A DNA stretch of 64,000 bases, taken from the NCBI RefSeq assembly GCF_051175565.1, contig NZ_CP195105.1, forward strand, positions 186,001-250,000, given 5' to 3'. Source of the DNA: Daejeonia sp002484105. GTDB lineage: Bacteria > Bacteroidota > Bacteroidia > Flavobacteriales > Weeksellaceae. This document shows positions 9,572 through 18,595 of this stretch, piece after piece (position 1 is the stretch's first letter; every line of letters starts with the position of its first letter). A program made the position numbers and the translations under genes. The notes below the pieces were generated by a model that was not told where the DNA came from, made no database searches, and saw only the letters and a program-made list of their open reading frames with translations.

Positions 9572-9601
9572 CAAAAATACTATTTTTAATTATTCTAAAT
9601 A
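9572..9601 (-). promoter_or_regulatory. Promoter with Fur-box-like palindrome
   Basis: On the minus strand TATTTTTG (9572-9579) fits the TAnnTTTG element 16 bp upstream of the receptor start. Just upstream, 9581-9601 reads TATTTAGAATAATTAAAAAT plus A, an imperfect palindrome around the AAT centre of the kind expected for Fur. Its overlap with the promoter core suits iron-dependent repression. No TTG lies at the -33 position. Assigning it to Fur is inference. Confidence 0.45.
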
Positions 9602-9668
9602 GAATATGAATATAATTTTTATCACTTTTTTTTCTGCAAATATTTCTTTATGATCTGCTGTTCTGTAT

Positions 9669-9696
9669 AAAAAAACCACCTGAATCTATCAGGTGG
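9669..9696 (-). terminator. Strong minus-strand hairpin with T tract in a gene-free region
   Basis: CCACCTGA/TCAGGTGG is a perfect 8-bp stem with a 5-nt loop. Read on the minus strand it is followed by seven T, a classical terminator. No normal gene lies upstream on that strand. Just before it, a seven-codon frame (MMKKNLV, ATG at 9730) ends at 9707. The rest of 9610-10036 holds no supported gene; a 65-codon minus frame there shows no protein-like pattern. The stretch may encode a small transcript. Confidence 0.6.
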
Positions 9697-10036
9697 CAAA
9701 GCCAAATCAAACTAAATTCTTTTTCATCATGTGTATACAATTATTCTCGTCTGGCTTTATATATCAAATGGTTAGTTAGTCAAAAGAAAAGCGACCGAAG
9801 CATGATACAAATCATGTTTTTCTTCCATCGCAAATATAGCTTCGCATCCCCAAAAAAGTCCAAAATCAAGGTGGACAAAGGGGTGGACATTTACCAATAA
9901 ACTGAAAAACAATATCTTAACATATACAAAATAAAGTAAATTAAATAATATTTCACTTGAAATCTGCAATCAAAACCGAATAAGTATGTATATTGCAATC
10001 TAATTTCCGGCAACAATACCTTATTGAAAAATCAAA

Positions 10037-11779
10037 ATGAAGAATATTCTACTTCTTTTTGTTATGTTTTTCGCCACGCTTTCTCTGGTAAGTGGACAGC
10101 TATTCTTTTCTGATACCCCTTCATCCCGTGACAAAAAGTACTGTGAAAAACTCTATGCAGCTTACAAAAAAGACAGTCCCGAAAAGATCCAGACCTTCCT
10201 CACAGCATATTTTGCAAAGTATACGGCACCATCTGCCAATATACAGAAAATTGCTTCTGATATCATCCTTGCCGATAATGCCTCAAAACAGCAGCAAAAA
10301 TTCAACCAGTATAGCACCCGCTATTATACTGAAGCCATCAAAACTGCCGAAAATCTAAAGAGAGACAACCTCATACTCTGGTGCAATACCCAATACGCTT
10401 TTTATCTCTACACTTACCGGAAACACCAGGAATCCTTCTCCTACTTTATGACCGCCTTAGAGAAAACAAAAACGCTTACAGACCGCCAAATCATCAATCC
10501 GGCAGAAACTTTCAAAAAAATTTCCTATTTCCTGAGCACTTCCGGCGAATATGCCGAAGCGGAAAACCTGCTGCTCCGTGCCAGGAAAAGCAACAGTCTT
10601 GATCATGACGAACGTGCCAATATTGCCGATGCCCTGGGCATTTGCTATATCAGCCAGCAGCAGTTTGCCAAGGCGGAAAAATATTTCAACGAAGCGCTAC
10701 TTCTCTCCAGAAAAAACGGCGACCTACTTCGCTATGCCAAAAGTACAGGCAATATCGGCATTATCCGAATGCATCGGAAAAAATACAACGAAGCCATACA
10801 GCTTCTGCAGAAAGATATTGAAATATCTGCCCGGCTGAACAATCCCCAGAATCTGATGTATGCGCAGACGGCTATCAGTGATGCATTTCTGAAAAACAGA
10901 GATACCGCCAGTGCCGAAAAGAATCTGCTTGCCGCAAACCAAATTGCCGAAACCAATCCTTATTTCAAAAGCTCCGAGTTGGAGATCAAGAAACTTTTGC
11001 TGAAAATTGCCGTACAAAAAGGAGAAAGCCGCCACGAACTTGAACTTCGGCGCGCCGTAGAACAACTGGAACTGGCCTTGCAGGATATGGACGGCAAGGA
11101 TGTCATCAACCAAGTAGGCTGGGAAACACAAAAAAATAATCTGCAACTGAAAGTTGCCGCCGAAAAAGCGCAGCGCGAAAAAGAATCACTGAAGAAAACT
11201 GCGGCTATTGTCATCTGCTTTCTGCTGGCGGCACTTATCATCTTTACCACGCGTCTGTACCGGAACAGAATAAAACTTCGCAAAGCCGATTACGAAAAAA
11301 AACTCATGAACCTGACCCTGGACAGGATAAAGTCCGAAAACAAACTGCACGCTACCCACCGTACCCTGGAATCCTACCGCACTTATCTTTCGGAAAAAAA
11401 CCGTCAGATTGAGCAACTTGAAACTGAAATCAGCCTTGCCAGAACATCCGAAATCTCCTATCTGAAAGACAACCGGCAACAGCTTGAAACCCTGCTCGAA
11501 TCTCATCTGATGACATCGGAGAACTGGGAAAACTTCAAAAAAGTATTTCAACAGGAATATCCGAAATACATGAGCTACCTTCAGGAAAATTTCCCCGATC
11601 TTACCGACTCCAATATGCGGATTATATTGCTTACGAAGCTGGAGTTGACCAATCAGGAGATTGGAAGAATTCTGGCAATAACAGTAGAGGCCGTGAAAAA
11701 ATCAAAACAACGGCTGCGCAAGAAATACGGTGATACATACGAACTGCTATTTTCCATTCCGGAGAACAGCAAGAGTTGA
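10037..11779 (+). CDS. TPR membrane regulator with C-terminal LuxR-like HTH
   Basis: 580 residues: signal peptide (MKNILLLFVMFFATLSLVSG), TPR repeats about 100-310 (AEAENLLLRARKSNS, AKAEKYFNEALLLSRKNGD, NEAIQLLQKDIEISARL), one membrane helix near 387-405 (AAIVICFLLAALIIFTT), a coiled coil (about 410-480) and a helix-turn-helix near 520-565 (LTNQEIGRILAITVEAVKKS). In this Bacteroidetes family the sensor TPR part is outside and the DNA-binding part inside. Target genes are unknown. It stands alone, convergent with the str operon. Confidence 0.88.
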   Translation: MKNILLLFVMFFATLSLVSGQLFFSDTPSSRDKKYCEKLYAAYKKDSPEKIQTFLTAYFAKYTAPSANIQKIASDIILADNASKQQQKFNQYSTRYYTEAIKTAENLKRDNLILWCNTQYAFYLYTYRKHQESFSYFMTALEKTKTLTDRQIINPAETFKKISYFLSTSGEYAEAENLLLRARKSNSLDHDERANIADALGICYISQQQFAKAEKYFNEALLLSRKNGDLLRYAKSTGNIGIIRMHRKKYNEAIQLLQKDIEISARLNNPQNLMYAQTAISDAFLKNRDTASAEKNLLAANQIAETNPYFKSSELEIKKLLLKIAVQKGESRHELELRRAVEQLELALQDMDGKDVINQVGWETQKNNLQLKVAAEKAQREKESLKKTAAIVICFLLAALIIFTTRLYRNRIKLRKADYEKKLMNLTLDRIKSENKLHATHRTLESYRTYLSEKNRQIEQLETEISLARTSEISYLKDNRQQLETLLESHLMTSENWENFKKVFQQEYPKYMSYLQENFPDLTDSNMRIILLTKLELTNQEIGRILAITVEAVKKSKQRLRKKYGDTYELLFSIPENSKS

Positions 11780-11841
11780 TATCCGCTTCATGTTCTTCTA
11801 CTGATGCCGACATCGATATCCGCCACCATAGAAGCAAAAAC

Positions 11842-11872
11842 AAAAATCCCTCTTCTTTCGAAAAGGGATTTT
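11842..11872. terminator. Terminator between the TPR regulator and rpsJ
   Basis: AAATCCCT...AGGGATTT stem with flanking A/T runs. The T tract is longer when read on the minus strand, so it mainly ends the str operon after rpsJ; it may also stop the plus-strand gene. Confidence 0.7.
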
Positions 11873-11899
11873 ATGATCATAGCAAAGTCTGCTGTTGTA

Positions 11900-12205
11900 T
11901 CAAACTTTGATTTCTACATCAACTCCGCTTGGAAGTTCAAGTTTCATCAGCGCATCTACAGTTTTGGAAGAAGAAGAGTAGATGTCCATCAGTCTTTTGT
12001 GTGCAGAAAGCTGGAACTGTTCTCTTGATTTCTTGTTAACGTGCGGAGATCTCAGTACAGTGAAGATTCTCTTGTGGGTTGGCAACGGAATCGGTCCGTT
12101 TACAACAGCACCTGTAGATTTTACAGTTTTTACGATTTTTTCTGCAGATTTATCTACCAGATTGTAATCGTAAGACTTAAGTTTTATTCTGATTCTTTGT
12201 GACAT
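11900..12205 (-). CDS. rpsJ: 30S ribosomal protein S10
   Basis: 101 residues starting MSQRIRIKLKSYDYNLVDKS with the S10 signature (GPIPLPTHKRIFTVLRSPHV) and ending LPSGVDVEIKV. It is the last gene of the rpsL-rpsG-fusA-rpsJ operon. A terminator follows directly, so the other S10-operon genes (rplC and onward) are not downstream here. Confidence 0.98.
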   Translation of the reverse strand: MSQRIRIKLKSYDYNLVDKSAEKIVKTVKSTGAVVNGPIPLPTHKRIFTVLRSPHVNKKSREQFQLSAHKRLMDIYSSSSKTVDALMKLELPSGVDVEIKV

Positions 12206-12222
12206 TTCAAATTAATTTAAGA

Positions 12223-14340
12223 TTAACCTTTTGCTTTAGCGATTACATCTTCTGCAATATTCTGCGGAGCGGCTTCGTATTTTTCAAACTCCATTGAAGA
12301 GGTTGCTCTACCGGAAGACAGTGTTCTAAGCGATGTTACATATCCAAACATTTCAGACATTGGTACAAAAGCTTTGATAACTTTTGCATTGTTTCTGTCA
12401 TCCATACCGTTTACGGTACCTCTTCTTCTGTTAAGGTCACCCACGATATCTCCCATATATTCTTCAGGGGTTACCACTTCCAGTTTCATGATAGGTTCCA
12501 TGATCACTGCTTTGGCAGCGCGTCCTGCTTCTTTGAATCCGAGTTTTGCAGCAAGTTCAAAAGAAAGTTGATCAGAGTCCACAGGGTGGAATGAACCGTC
12601 TTTCAGGGTAATTTTCATAGCATCCACTTCAAATCCTGCTAGCGGACCGTTTTTCATCGCTTCTCTGAAACCTTTTTCAACAGAAGGAATAAATTCTTTA
12701 GGAATATTACCCCCTTTGATTTCGTTGACGAATTCGAGGCCGGTCTTCCCTTCATCAGCAGGGCCGATGGTGAAGATGATATCAGCAAATTTACCACGAC
12801 CACCAGATTGTTTTTTGTATACTTCTCTGTGGTTGGCAGTCTGTGTAAGCGCTTCTTTGTATTCAACCTGCGGCTGTCCCTGGTTGACTTCTACTTTGAA
12901 TTCTCTTTTCAGACGGTCTACAATAATATCAAGGTGAAGCTCGCCCATTCCTGAGATAATGGTCTGTCCGGAAGCTTCGTCTGTTTTCACCTGGAAGGTT
13001 GGATCTTCTTCAGCAAGTTTGGCCAGTGCATTACCCAGTTTATCCTGGTCAGCTTTGGTTTTAGGTTCTACCGCGATACCGATTACCGGATCCGGGAAAA
13101 TCATGGATTCCAGAACGATAGGATTTTTTTCATCAGAGAGCGTATCTCCGGTTTTGATGTCTTTGAATCCTACTGCAGCACCGATATCTCCTGCTTCAAT
13201 ATATTCTACAGGATTCTGCTTGTTGGCGTGCATCTGATATATTCTGGAAATTCTTTCTTTATTTCCTGATCTTGTATTGAGGACATAAGATCCGGCATCC
13301 AGTCTTCCTGAATAGGCTCTGAAGAATGCCAAGCGACCTACAAATGGGTCGGTAGCAATCTTGAAGGCAAGGGCGGAGAAAGGATCTTTAACATCCGGTT
13401 TTCTCACAATTTCAAGATCTGTTCTTGGGTCTGTACCAATGATATCATCTTTGTCCAGCGGAGAAGGAAGATATTTACAAACGGCATCCAGCATAAACTG
13501 AACTCCTTTGTTTTTGAAGGAAGATCCACAAGTCATCGGGATGATGGAAAGGTCGATGGTGGCTGCTCTGAGGGCCGCATTGATTTCTTCTTCCGTAATG
13601 GAATCCGGATCTTCGAAGAATTTTTCCATCAAAGTTTCATCATAGTCAGCAACTGCTTCCACGAGGTGTTCTCTCCAGGTATGAACATCTTCTTTCATAT
13701 CGTCAGGAATTGGCACCACATCGAAAGTAGCTCCCTGAGTTTCATCATGCCATACGATGGCTCTGTTTTTGATCAGGTCGACAACTCCGATAAAGTCCTC
13801 TTCAGCACCGATAGGTAGGACGATAGGCACAGCGTTGGATCCGAGCATTTCCTTCACCTGGTTGACCACGTTCAGGAAGTCGGCACCCTGTCTGTCCATT
13901 TTGTTTACAAATCCCATTCTCGCAACTTTGTAGTTGTCAGCAAGTCTCCAGTTGGTTTCAGACTGAGGTTCTACACCGTCTACGGCAGAGAAGAGGAATA
14001 CCAGCCCATCGAGTACTCTCAGGGAACGGTTTACCTCTACGGTAAAGTCAACGTGTCCCGGGGTATCAATGATATTGAAGTGGTAAGGTTTGGTTTCCGG
14101 AAGCGGTTTTCCCTGGTCTGTAGGGAAATTCCAGGCGCAGGTAGTGGCAGCGGAAGTAATGGTAATACCTCTTTCTGCTTCCTGCTCCATCCAGTCCATG
14201 GTAGCGGCACCTTCGTGCACTTCCCCAATTTTGTGGGTTTTTCCTGTATAGAAAAGGATACGCTCTGTAGTTGTTGTCTTACCAGCGTCGATATGCGCTG
14301 CAATACCAATATTTCTTGTGTATTTAAGATCTCTACTCAT
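12223..14340 (-). CDS. fusA: Elongation factor G
   Basis: 705 residues, full family length. GTPase motifs are visible: AAHIDAGKTTTTERIL (G1), a DTPGHVDFTVEV G3 motif and NKMDRQGADF (G4). The later EF-G domains are present (GMGELHLDIIVDRLKREF; VMEPIMKLEVVTPEEYMGDI). It moves tRNA and mRNA through the ribosome after peptide transfer. It lies between rpsG (7-bp gap) and rpsJ in the str operon. Start ATG at 14340 gives MSRDLKYTRNIGIAAHIDAG, the usual N-terminus. Confidence 0.98.
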   Translation of the reverse strand: MSRDLKYTRNIGIAAHIDAGKTTTTERILFYTGKTHKIGEVHEGAATMDWMEQEAERGITITSAATTCAWNFPTDQGKPLPETKPYHFNIIDTPGHVDFTVEVNRSLRVLDGLVFLFSAVDGVEPQSETNWRLADNYKVARMGFVNKMDRQGADFLNVVNQVKEMLGSNAVPIVLPIGAEEDFIGVVDLIKNRAIVWHDETQGATFDVVPIPDDMKEDVHTWREHLVEAVADYDETLMEKFFEDPDSITEEEINAALRAATIDLSIIPMTCGSSFKNKGVQFMLDAVCKYLPSPLDKDDIIGTDPRTDLEIVRKPDVKDPFSALAFKIATDPFVGRLAFFRAYSGRLDAGSYVLNTRSGNKERISRIYQMHANKQNPVEYIEAGDIGAAVGFKDIKTGDTLSDEKNPIVLESMIFPDPVIGIAVEPKTKADQDKLGNALAKLAEEDPTFQVKTDEASGQTIISGMGELHLDIIVDRLKREFKVEVNQGQPQVEYKEALTQTANHREVYKKQSGGRGKFADIIFTIGPADEGKTGLEFVNEIKGGNIPKEFIPSVEKGFREAMKNGPLAGFEVDAMKITLKDGSFHPVDSDQLSFELAAKLGFKEAGRAAKAVIMEPIMKLEVVTPEEYMGDIVGDLNRRRGTVNGMDDRNNAKVIKAFVPMSEMFGYVTSLRTLSSGRATSSMEFEKYEAAPQNIAEDVIAKAKG

Positions 14341-14347
14341 GGGTTAA

Positions 14348-14824
14348 TTAAAATTTAAAGTGAGAGAAAGCCTTGTTGGCTTCTGCCATTTTGTGAGTAT
14401 CCGTTTTCTTTTTGAATGCTGCACCTTCTTCTTTAGCTGCAGCTACGATTTCAGCGGCAAGTTTCTGAGCCATGGATTTGTCATTTCTCAGTCTTGCATA
14501 CTTGATGAGCCATTTCATCGCCATAGAAATTTTTCTGTCGGCACGGATAGGCATCGGGATCTGGAAGTTGGCACCTCCTACTCTTCTGGAGCGTACTTCT
14601 ACATGTGGCATCACATTGGTGAGTGCATCTTTCCAGATATCAAGTGCTGTTTTTTCGTTATCGCCTTTTTTGGCTTCTACAATATCAAGAGCATCATAGA
14701 AAATACCGAATGCGATGGACTTCTTACCGTCCAGCATCAGGTTGTTTACAAATCGGGTTACCAGCTGATCATTAAATTTAGGATCCGGTAACAACGGTCT
14801 TTTTTTCGCTTTTGTTTTTCTCAT
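14348..14824 (-). CDS. rpsG: 30S ribosomal protein S7
   Basis: 158 residues starting MRKTKAKKRPLLPDPKFNDQ with the S7 motif (VEVRSRRVGGANFQIPMPI). It is a primary 16S rRNA-binding protein of the small-subunit head. Second gene of the str operon, 25 bp after rpsL. Confidence 0.98.
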   Translation of the reverse strand: MRKTKAKKRPLLPDPKFNDQLVTRFVNNLMLDGKKSIAFGIFYDALDIVEAKKGDNEKTALDIWKDALTNVMPHVEVRSRRVGGANFQIPMPIRADRKISMAMKWLIKYARLRNDKSMAQKLAAEIVAAAKEEGAAFKKKTDTHKMAEANKAFSHFKF

Positions 14825-14849
14825 TGTTTCGTTTCTTAAAATTTAATGA

Positions 14850-15254
14850 TTACTTTTTCTTACCTGTGGGGGCAGCCTGACCTGGTTTAGGTCTTTTGGC
14901 TCCGTACTTAGATCTTCTCTGAAGTCTTCCGTTCACTCCGGCAGTATCCAAAGCACCACGAACAATGTGATAACGAACTCCCGGTAAATCTTTTACTCTT
15001 CCGCCACGTACCAATACTATCGAGTGCTCCTGGAGGTTGTGTCCTTCACCCGGGATATAGGCGTTCACTTCTTTTCCGTTGGAAAGTCTTACTCTGGCAA
15101 CTTTTCTCAGTGCAGAGTTAGGTTTCTTAGGAGTAGTGGTATATACTCTCGTACATACGCCTCTTCTTTGAGGACATGAATCCAAAGCAGCCGATTTGCT
15201 CTTCTTGGCAAGTGTGGCTCTTCCTTTTCTAACTAATTGTTGAATAGTCGGCAT
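14850..15254 (-). CDS. rpsL: 30S ribosomal protein S12
   Basis: 134 residues starting MPTIQQLVRKGR with the S12 decoding-site motifs TTPKKPNSALRKVARVRLS and PGEGHNLQEHSIVLVRGGRV. It is the first gene of the str operon and follows a canonical promoter. Lys at the classical streptomycin positions (TPKKPN, and the K of GRVKDLPG) is the sensitive form. Confidence 0.98.
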   Translation of the reverse strand: MPTIQQLVRKGRATLAKKSKSAALDSCPQRRGVCTRVYTTTPKKPNSALRKVARVRLSNGKEVNAYIPGEGHNLQEHSIVLVRGGRVKDLPGVRYHIVRGALDTAGVNGRLQRRSKYGAKRPKPGQAAPTGKKK

Positions 15255-15278
15255 TTGATTGCTTTATATTTTAGGGTG

Positions 15279-15308
15279 CAAAAGTAATGATTTATTTTGA
15301 TTTGACAA
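15279..15308 (-). promoter_or_regulatory. Promoter of the str operon
   Basis: On the minus strand: TTG (15306-15308), exactly 19 bp, TACTTTTG (15279-15286). This is a perfect Bacteroidetes promoter 25 bp upstream of rpsL. The candidate edge of the insertion sequence (15331) lies just upstream of it. Confidence 0.8.
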
Positions 15309-15330
15309 TACAGTAAATCAAATATTTAAT

Positions 15331-16732
15331 ATCCGGATCACAGCCGTCCGAAAGTTTTTAAATATTGGCAAAAAAACTTCTGCACGCCCCTGTTTATAGG
15401 GGTAAAATTGTTTGGTAGCCGGAATTATGTAGGTCAAAAAGGGTAGTTTGGGGTGGTTTTTTCGCTTTTTTTACGATGGGTTTAAGTTCGTTGCAGATGT
15501 AATCCAAGGTTAAATAGTGCATCAAACATACTCTGACTTTCTCACAAAAATTACTGAATGCCGGTTTTCCGGTGCAATAACACCTTTTTATCAATTCCAA
15601 AAGCAAATAACAGATCAAAGCCACATAAATCTGCGATTTCACCGCATTCTCGCTTGTTCCCAGAAAGGTTTTGATTTGTAAATTCTGTTTCATTGCTTTG
15701 AAAAACAATTCAATATCCCATCGTTTTTTGTACAAATCGGCAATGGTTCGGGCTTCCCAATCGAGATGGTTAGTGATGATTTCTATGACCTTGTTTTCGT
15801 CTTCTTTATAAACGTGTACCAATCGCAATTTTTGCTTGTCAATGCCTGTTTCCTCTGCCTTTTTGGAATATAATTCAATAATTTCATCTTTGAGGATATC
15901 CTGCTCTTTATCATCGGGAAGTTCCTTTTCTTCCAGCGTTCTATATACCGTATTTTCCTTGATTCGGGTTACAAAAACGTTCTCAGCTTTGATTCTTTTC
16001 ATCATCAAAGAAAAATCAAAATACCCTCTGTCTTCCACGATTATCGTGCCTTTGTCGAACACATTGTTCAGCAATCCATAACGGTCGTGAACCTTGGCTT
16101 CGCTAATGTTTACCATATCGGGAAGTCCCAACTGGTCGTCCCAAACGGTATGGATTTTCAAGCCTCCTTTAGCTGTTCGGAACTTTGCCCAGTTAAAAAG
16201 ACTCAAACACAAGCTAATGGTGCTGCTGTCAATCAATTTGATGTTGTGGTTTTTAATTTCGTCAATAATCTGGCTCTGATACTTGGATTTCAAAGTGTGT
16301 TTGTAGTAGCTCAACAGCCTATAATAAAGGCTTTCGAACACCTGATAATTTCTTTTTTTATTACCATCGCTCATCGTAGATTTTGCGGGACTTTGGCTTA
16401 ATCCAATATCAGAAAGAAATGTACTACTGATTGATAATCCGCAACTTACATCAGAAAGGGTGTAACATTTGTTCAGCTGTCCGAACATTAAAGCAGCCAA
16501 TTGGTCGTACGTCTTGTATTTATGGCAACCTTTGTCCGATTGATGTTTGTGGATTTCGGAGTTGAGTAAATGTCTAGGAATCAAATTTATTATTTGACCA
16601 AGTAAGGGTTTGTTTGTATTTTTGGAGCGCCTGAATAATGCCATATCTGAAAAAAGTTGAGAGGTTTTTCAATATAACGCATTCTCAGGCACTTTTTTTA
16701 TTCAGAGTTTCGGATGGTTGTGTATCCGGATC
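15331..16732 (-). mobile_element. IS4-family insertion sequence (ends tentative)
   Basis: The element carries one transposase gene (15394-16644). Proposed ends are an imperfect inverted repeat, 15331-15353 (ATCCGGATCACAGCCGTCCG...) against 16710-16732 on the other strand (ATCCGGATACACAACCATCC...), with weaker similarity continuing inward to the A tract. This gives ~1.4 kb, typical of IS4-type elements. No clear target-site duplication was found outside these ends, so the true boundaries may lie elsewhere. It sits between the str promoter and a leucine-rich repeat gene. Confidence 0.55.
15394..16644 (-). CDS. IS4-family transposase (DUF4372 N-terminus)
   Basis: 416 residues, apparently intact. 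The N-terminus (GQIINLIPRHLLNSEIHKHQ) matches the DUF4372 domain of IS4-like transposases. DDE catalytic regions follow: LIDSSTISLCLSLF (first Asp), VWDDQLGLPDMV and TIIVEDRGYFDFSLM (second Asp), and the IS4 YREK-like region YKKRWDIELFFKAMKQNLQI (catalytic Glu). No frameshift is seen, so the element may still be active. Confidence 0.93.
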   Translation of the reverse strand: MALFRRSKNTNKPLLGQIINLIPRHLLNSEIHKHQSDKGCHKYKTYDQLAALMFGQLNKCYTLSDVSCGLSISSTFLSDIGLSQSPAKSTMSDGNKKRNYQVFESLYYRLLSYYKHTLKSKYQSQIIDEIKNHNIKLIDSSTISLCLSLFNWAKFRTAKGGLKIHTVWDDQLGLPDMVNISEAKVHDRYGLLNNVFDKGTIIVEDRGYFDFSLMMKRIKAENVFVTRIKENTVYRTLEEKELPDDKEQDILKDEIIELYSKKAEETGIDKQKLRLVHVYKEDENKVIEIITNHLDWEARTIADLYKKRWDIELFFKAMKQNLQIKTFLGTSENAVKSQIYVALICYLLLELIKRCYCTGKPAFSNFCEKVRVCLMHYLTLDYICNELKPIVKKAKKPPQTTLFDLHNSGYQTILPL

Positions 16733-16924
16733 TTTTCTTCTAAGAGAAAACATTTCACACCACAAAGAGTCGGATTTTATTATAAACCTGCGGCTAAAAC
16801 AAATAAAAACATCCTCACAACGTCACGCTCCAACCAAAACCGATTCTCAACAGCCTGATTTTTATCCGACACCATTCGGACAATCAGCTGAATTAATGTT
16901 TATATTTGCCAAAAAAAATCACAT

Positions 16925-18565
16925 TTGAAACTATTTTACCTGCTTCTTTTTCTCTCCAGCCTGCTTTTCGGGCAAACCAGCATTTCCGAAGCAGAGAAAT
17001 CCACCCTTCTGTCCTTATATAATAAGACGGACGGAGCCAACTGGACAACGACATGGGATCTTTCGCGCGAGCCCCAATACTGGTACGGAATCAAAATCAA
17101 AAACGGTTCTGTCACCGAAATCACCCTGAACGGAAACCATCTGAAGGGGACACTCCCCAATCTTGCCGCACTGAACAAGCTGCGTAAACTCGACCTCCGC
17201 GAAAACCGTATCGACGGAGACATTTCATCCCTCAGCCAGCTGACCTACCTCGAAAGTCTCAATCTCACCGGCAACATCCTTCAGGGTAATCTCAATTCTC
17301 TTGTACCGTCGCTCCCCAACCTTACGGAACTGGGAGTCGGCAACAACCAGTTCACAATTCCGGATATGGGCGGCTTTTTTTCTTCTGTTAAAAACCTCAC
17401 CTATCTCGACTTATCAGGTCTCCATATAAAGTCTATACCTGCCGGCATTTCTTCATTAAAGAAACTGAACGAGCTGCACCTGCGCAGCGACAGTTTATCT
17501 GCCGGCTTTCGAAACATCGCTGCTTTAACTCAGTTAAAAATCCTTGATCTCGCTGAAAACCAATTAACAGAAATTCCTCAGCCTCTTATTTCCCTGAGTA
17601 GCCTTATCCAGCTTGACCTGAGCGGAAATCTCCTGACCGAAAACAAACTCAGCCGTCTGGCATCCTTTAAAGATCTGGAATGGCTGTCACTAAGAAAAAA
17701 CAGACTGACCGCTATCCCCACAGAAAACAACCAGCTCCTCCAGCTCGTGCATCTGGATTTGGGCGACAACCAGATTACCGGGAGTATTTCGAATCTGGCT
17801 TCACTGAAAAACCTGCAGCAGATCTGGCTTGACAACAACAAACTCTCCGGCAGCTTTCCGGATACGAACAGTTTTCCAAAACTGATGATGCTATCCGTAG
17901 CCGGAAACAACCTTACGGGAAAACTTCCGAACAAACTGCCGCCAATTCTGGATATTTCCAATAACCGGTTTGCTCCTGCAGACATCAAAAATTATATTGA
18001 CCAACTTCATCTCTCGGGGGAAAAATATACCGCTATCACATATTCCCCACAGCGATACGACAGCGAAAAATCGGTCACCGCATCCATCGGAGGCGAAGCC
18101 AGTCTGCCCCAGTCCCTTAGCGCTACTGATGGATACGAGTTCAGCTGGTTTAAAAACCTTGAACTGAACACCGGCATTACATCCGAAAATTACAGCATTC
18201 AGAATGTCAAAAAAGAAGATTATACCCAGTATACCTGCGAAGCCTATCTCCTCACTGTCTTTCGCAGCAATGTATTTGAAATCTCCCTGTTCCGGGAACC
18301 CGTCACATTAACAGAAAGCCTCTCTGCAGACGAAACCTTACCTACATCAGCCAGCATTTTCCCGAACCCGACTTCAGACTTCATCAACGTCCGAACGCAG
18401 AATCTTAAGACAGAGAAAATCCTGATCCACGACGGCTCCGGAAGACTTGTATACAAAGGCACTGAAAATCAAATTAATGTATCTTCGTTTCCGCAGGGAC
18501 TTTACATAATTACCGTTTTCACTGTGGAGGGAAGCACAAAATCCTTTAAATTTATCAAAAAATAA
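16925..18565 (+). CDS. Secreted leucine-rich repeat protein with T9SS sorting domain
   Basis: 546 residues. The best start is TTG at 16925, giving a clean signal peptide (KLFYLLLFLSSLLFGQ); no ATG serves. Leucine-rich repeats of the LRRNT/plant type fill residues ~50-350 (LRKLDLRENRIDG, LKILDLAENQLTEIPQPL, LVHLDLGDNQITG). An Ig-like part follows, and the last ~75 residues (SASIFPNPTSDFINV ... LVYKG ... FPQGLYIITV) are a type A sorting signal of the type IX secretion system. A TATATTTG promoter core lies ~15 bp upstream. Probably exported to the cell surface or medium; ligand unknown. Confidence 0.9.
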   Translation: MKLFYLLLFLSSLLFGQTSISEAEKSTLLSLYNKTDGANWTTTWDLSREPQYWYGIKIKNGSVTEITLNGNHLKGTLPNLAALNKLRKLDLRENRIDGDISSLSQLTYLESLNLTGNILQGNLNSLVPSLPNLTELGVGNNQFTIPDMGGFFSSVKNLTYLDLSGLHIKSIPAGISSLKKLNELHLRSDSLSAGFRNIAALTQLKILDLAENQLTEIPQPLISLSSLIQLDLSGNLLTENKLSRLASFKDLEWLSLRKNRLTAIPTENNQLLQLVHLDLGDNQITGSISNLASLKNLQQIWLDNNKLSGSFPDTNSFPKLMMLSVAGNNLTGKLPNKLPPILDISNNRFAPADIKNYIDQLHLSGEKYTAITYSPQRYDSEKSVTASIGGEASLPQSLSATDGYEFSWFKNLELNTGITSENYSIQNVKKEDYTQYTCEAYLLTVFRSNVFEISLFREPVTLTESLSADETLPTSASIFPNPTSDFINVRTQNLKTEKILIHDGSGRLVYKGTENQINVSSFPQGLYIITVFTVEGSTKSFKFIKK

Positions 18566-18595
18566 AGCCAACAGCCCTTAACTACACTATATATT

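Noticed and set aside
9772..9969. 65-codon minus-strand gene
   Set aside because: Composition is not protein-like, no start signals are seen, and it lies in very AT-rich DNA.
16638..16928. 96-codon plus-strand frame between the transposase and the LRR gene
   Set aside because: It starts inside the transposase 5' end and shows no recognisable protein; it is probably chance.
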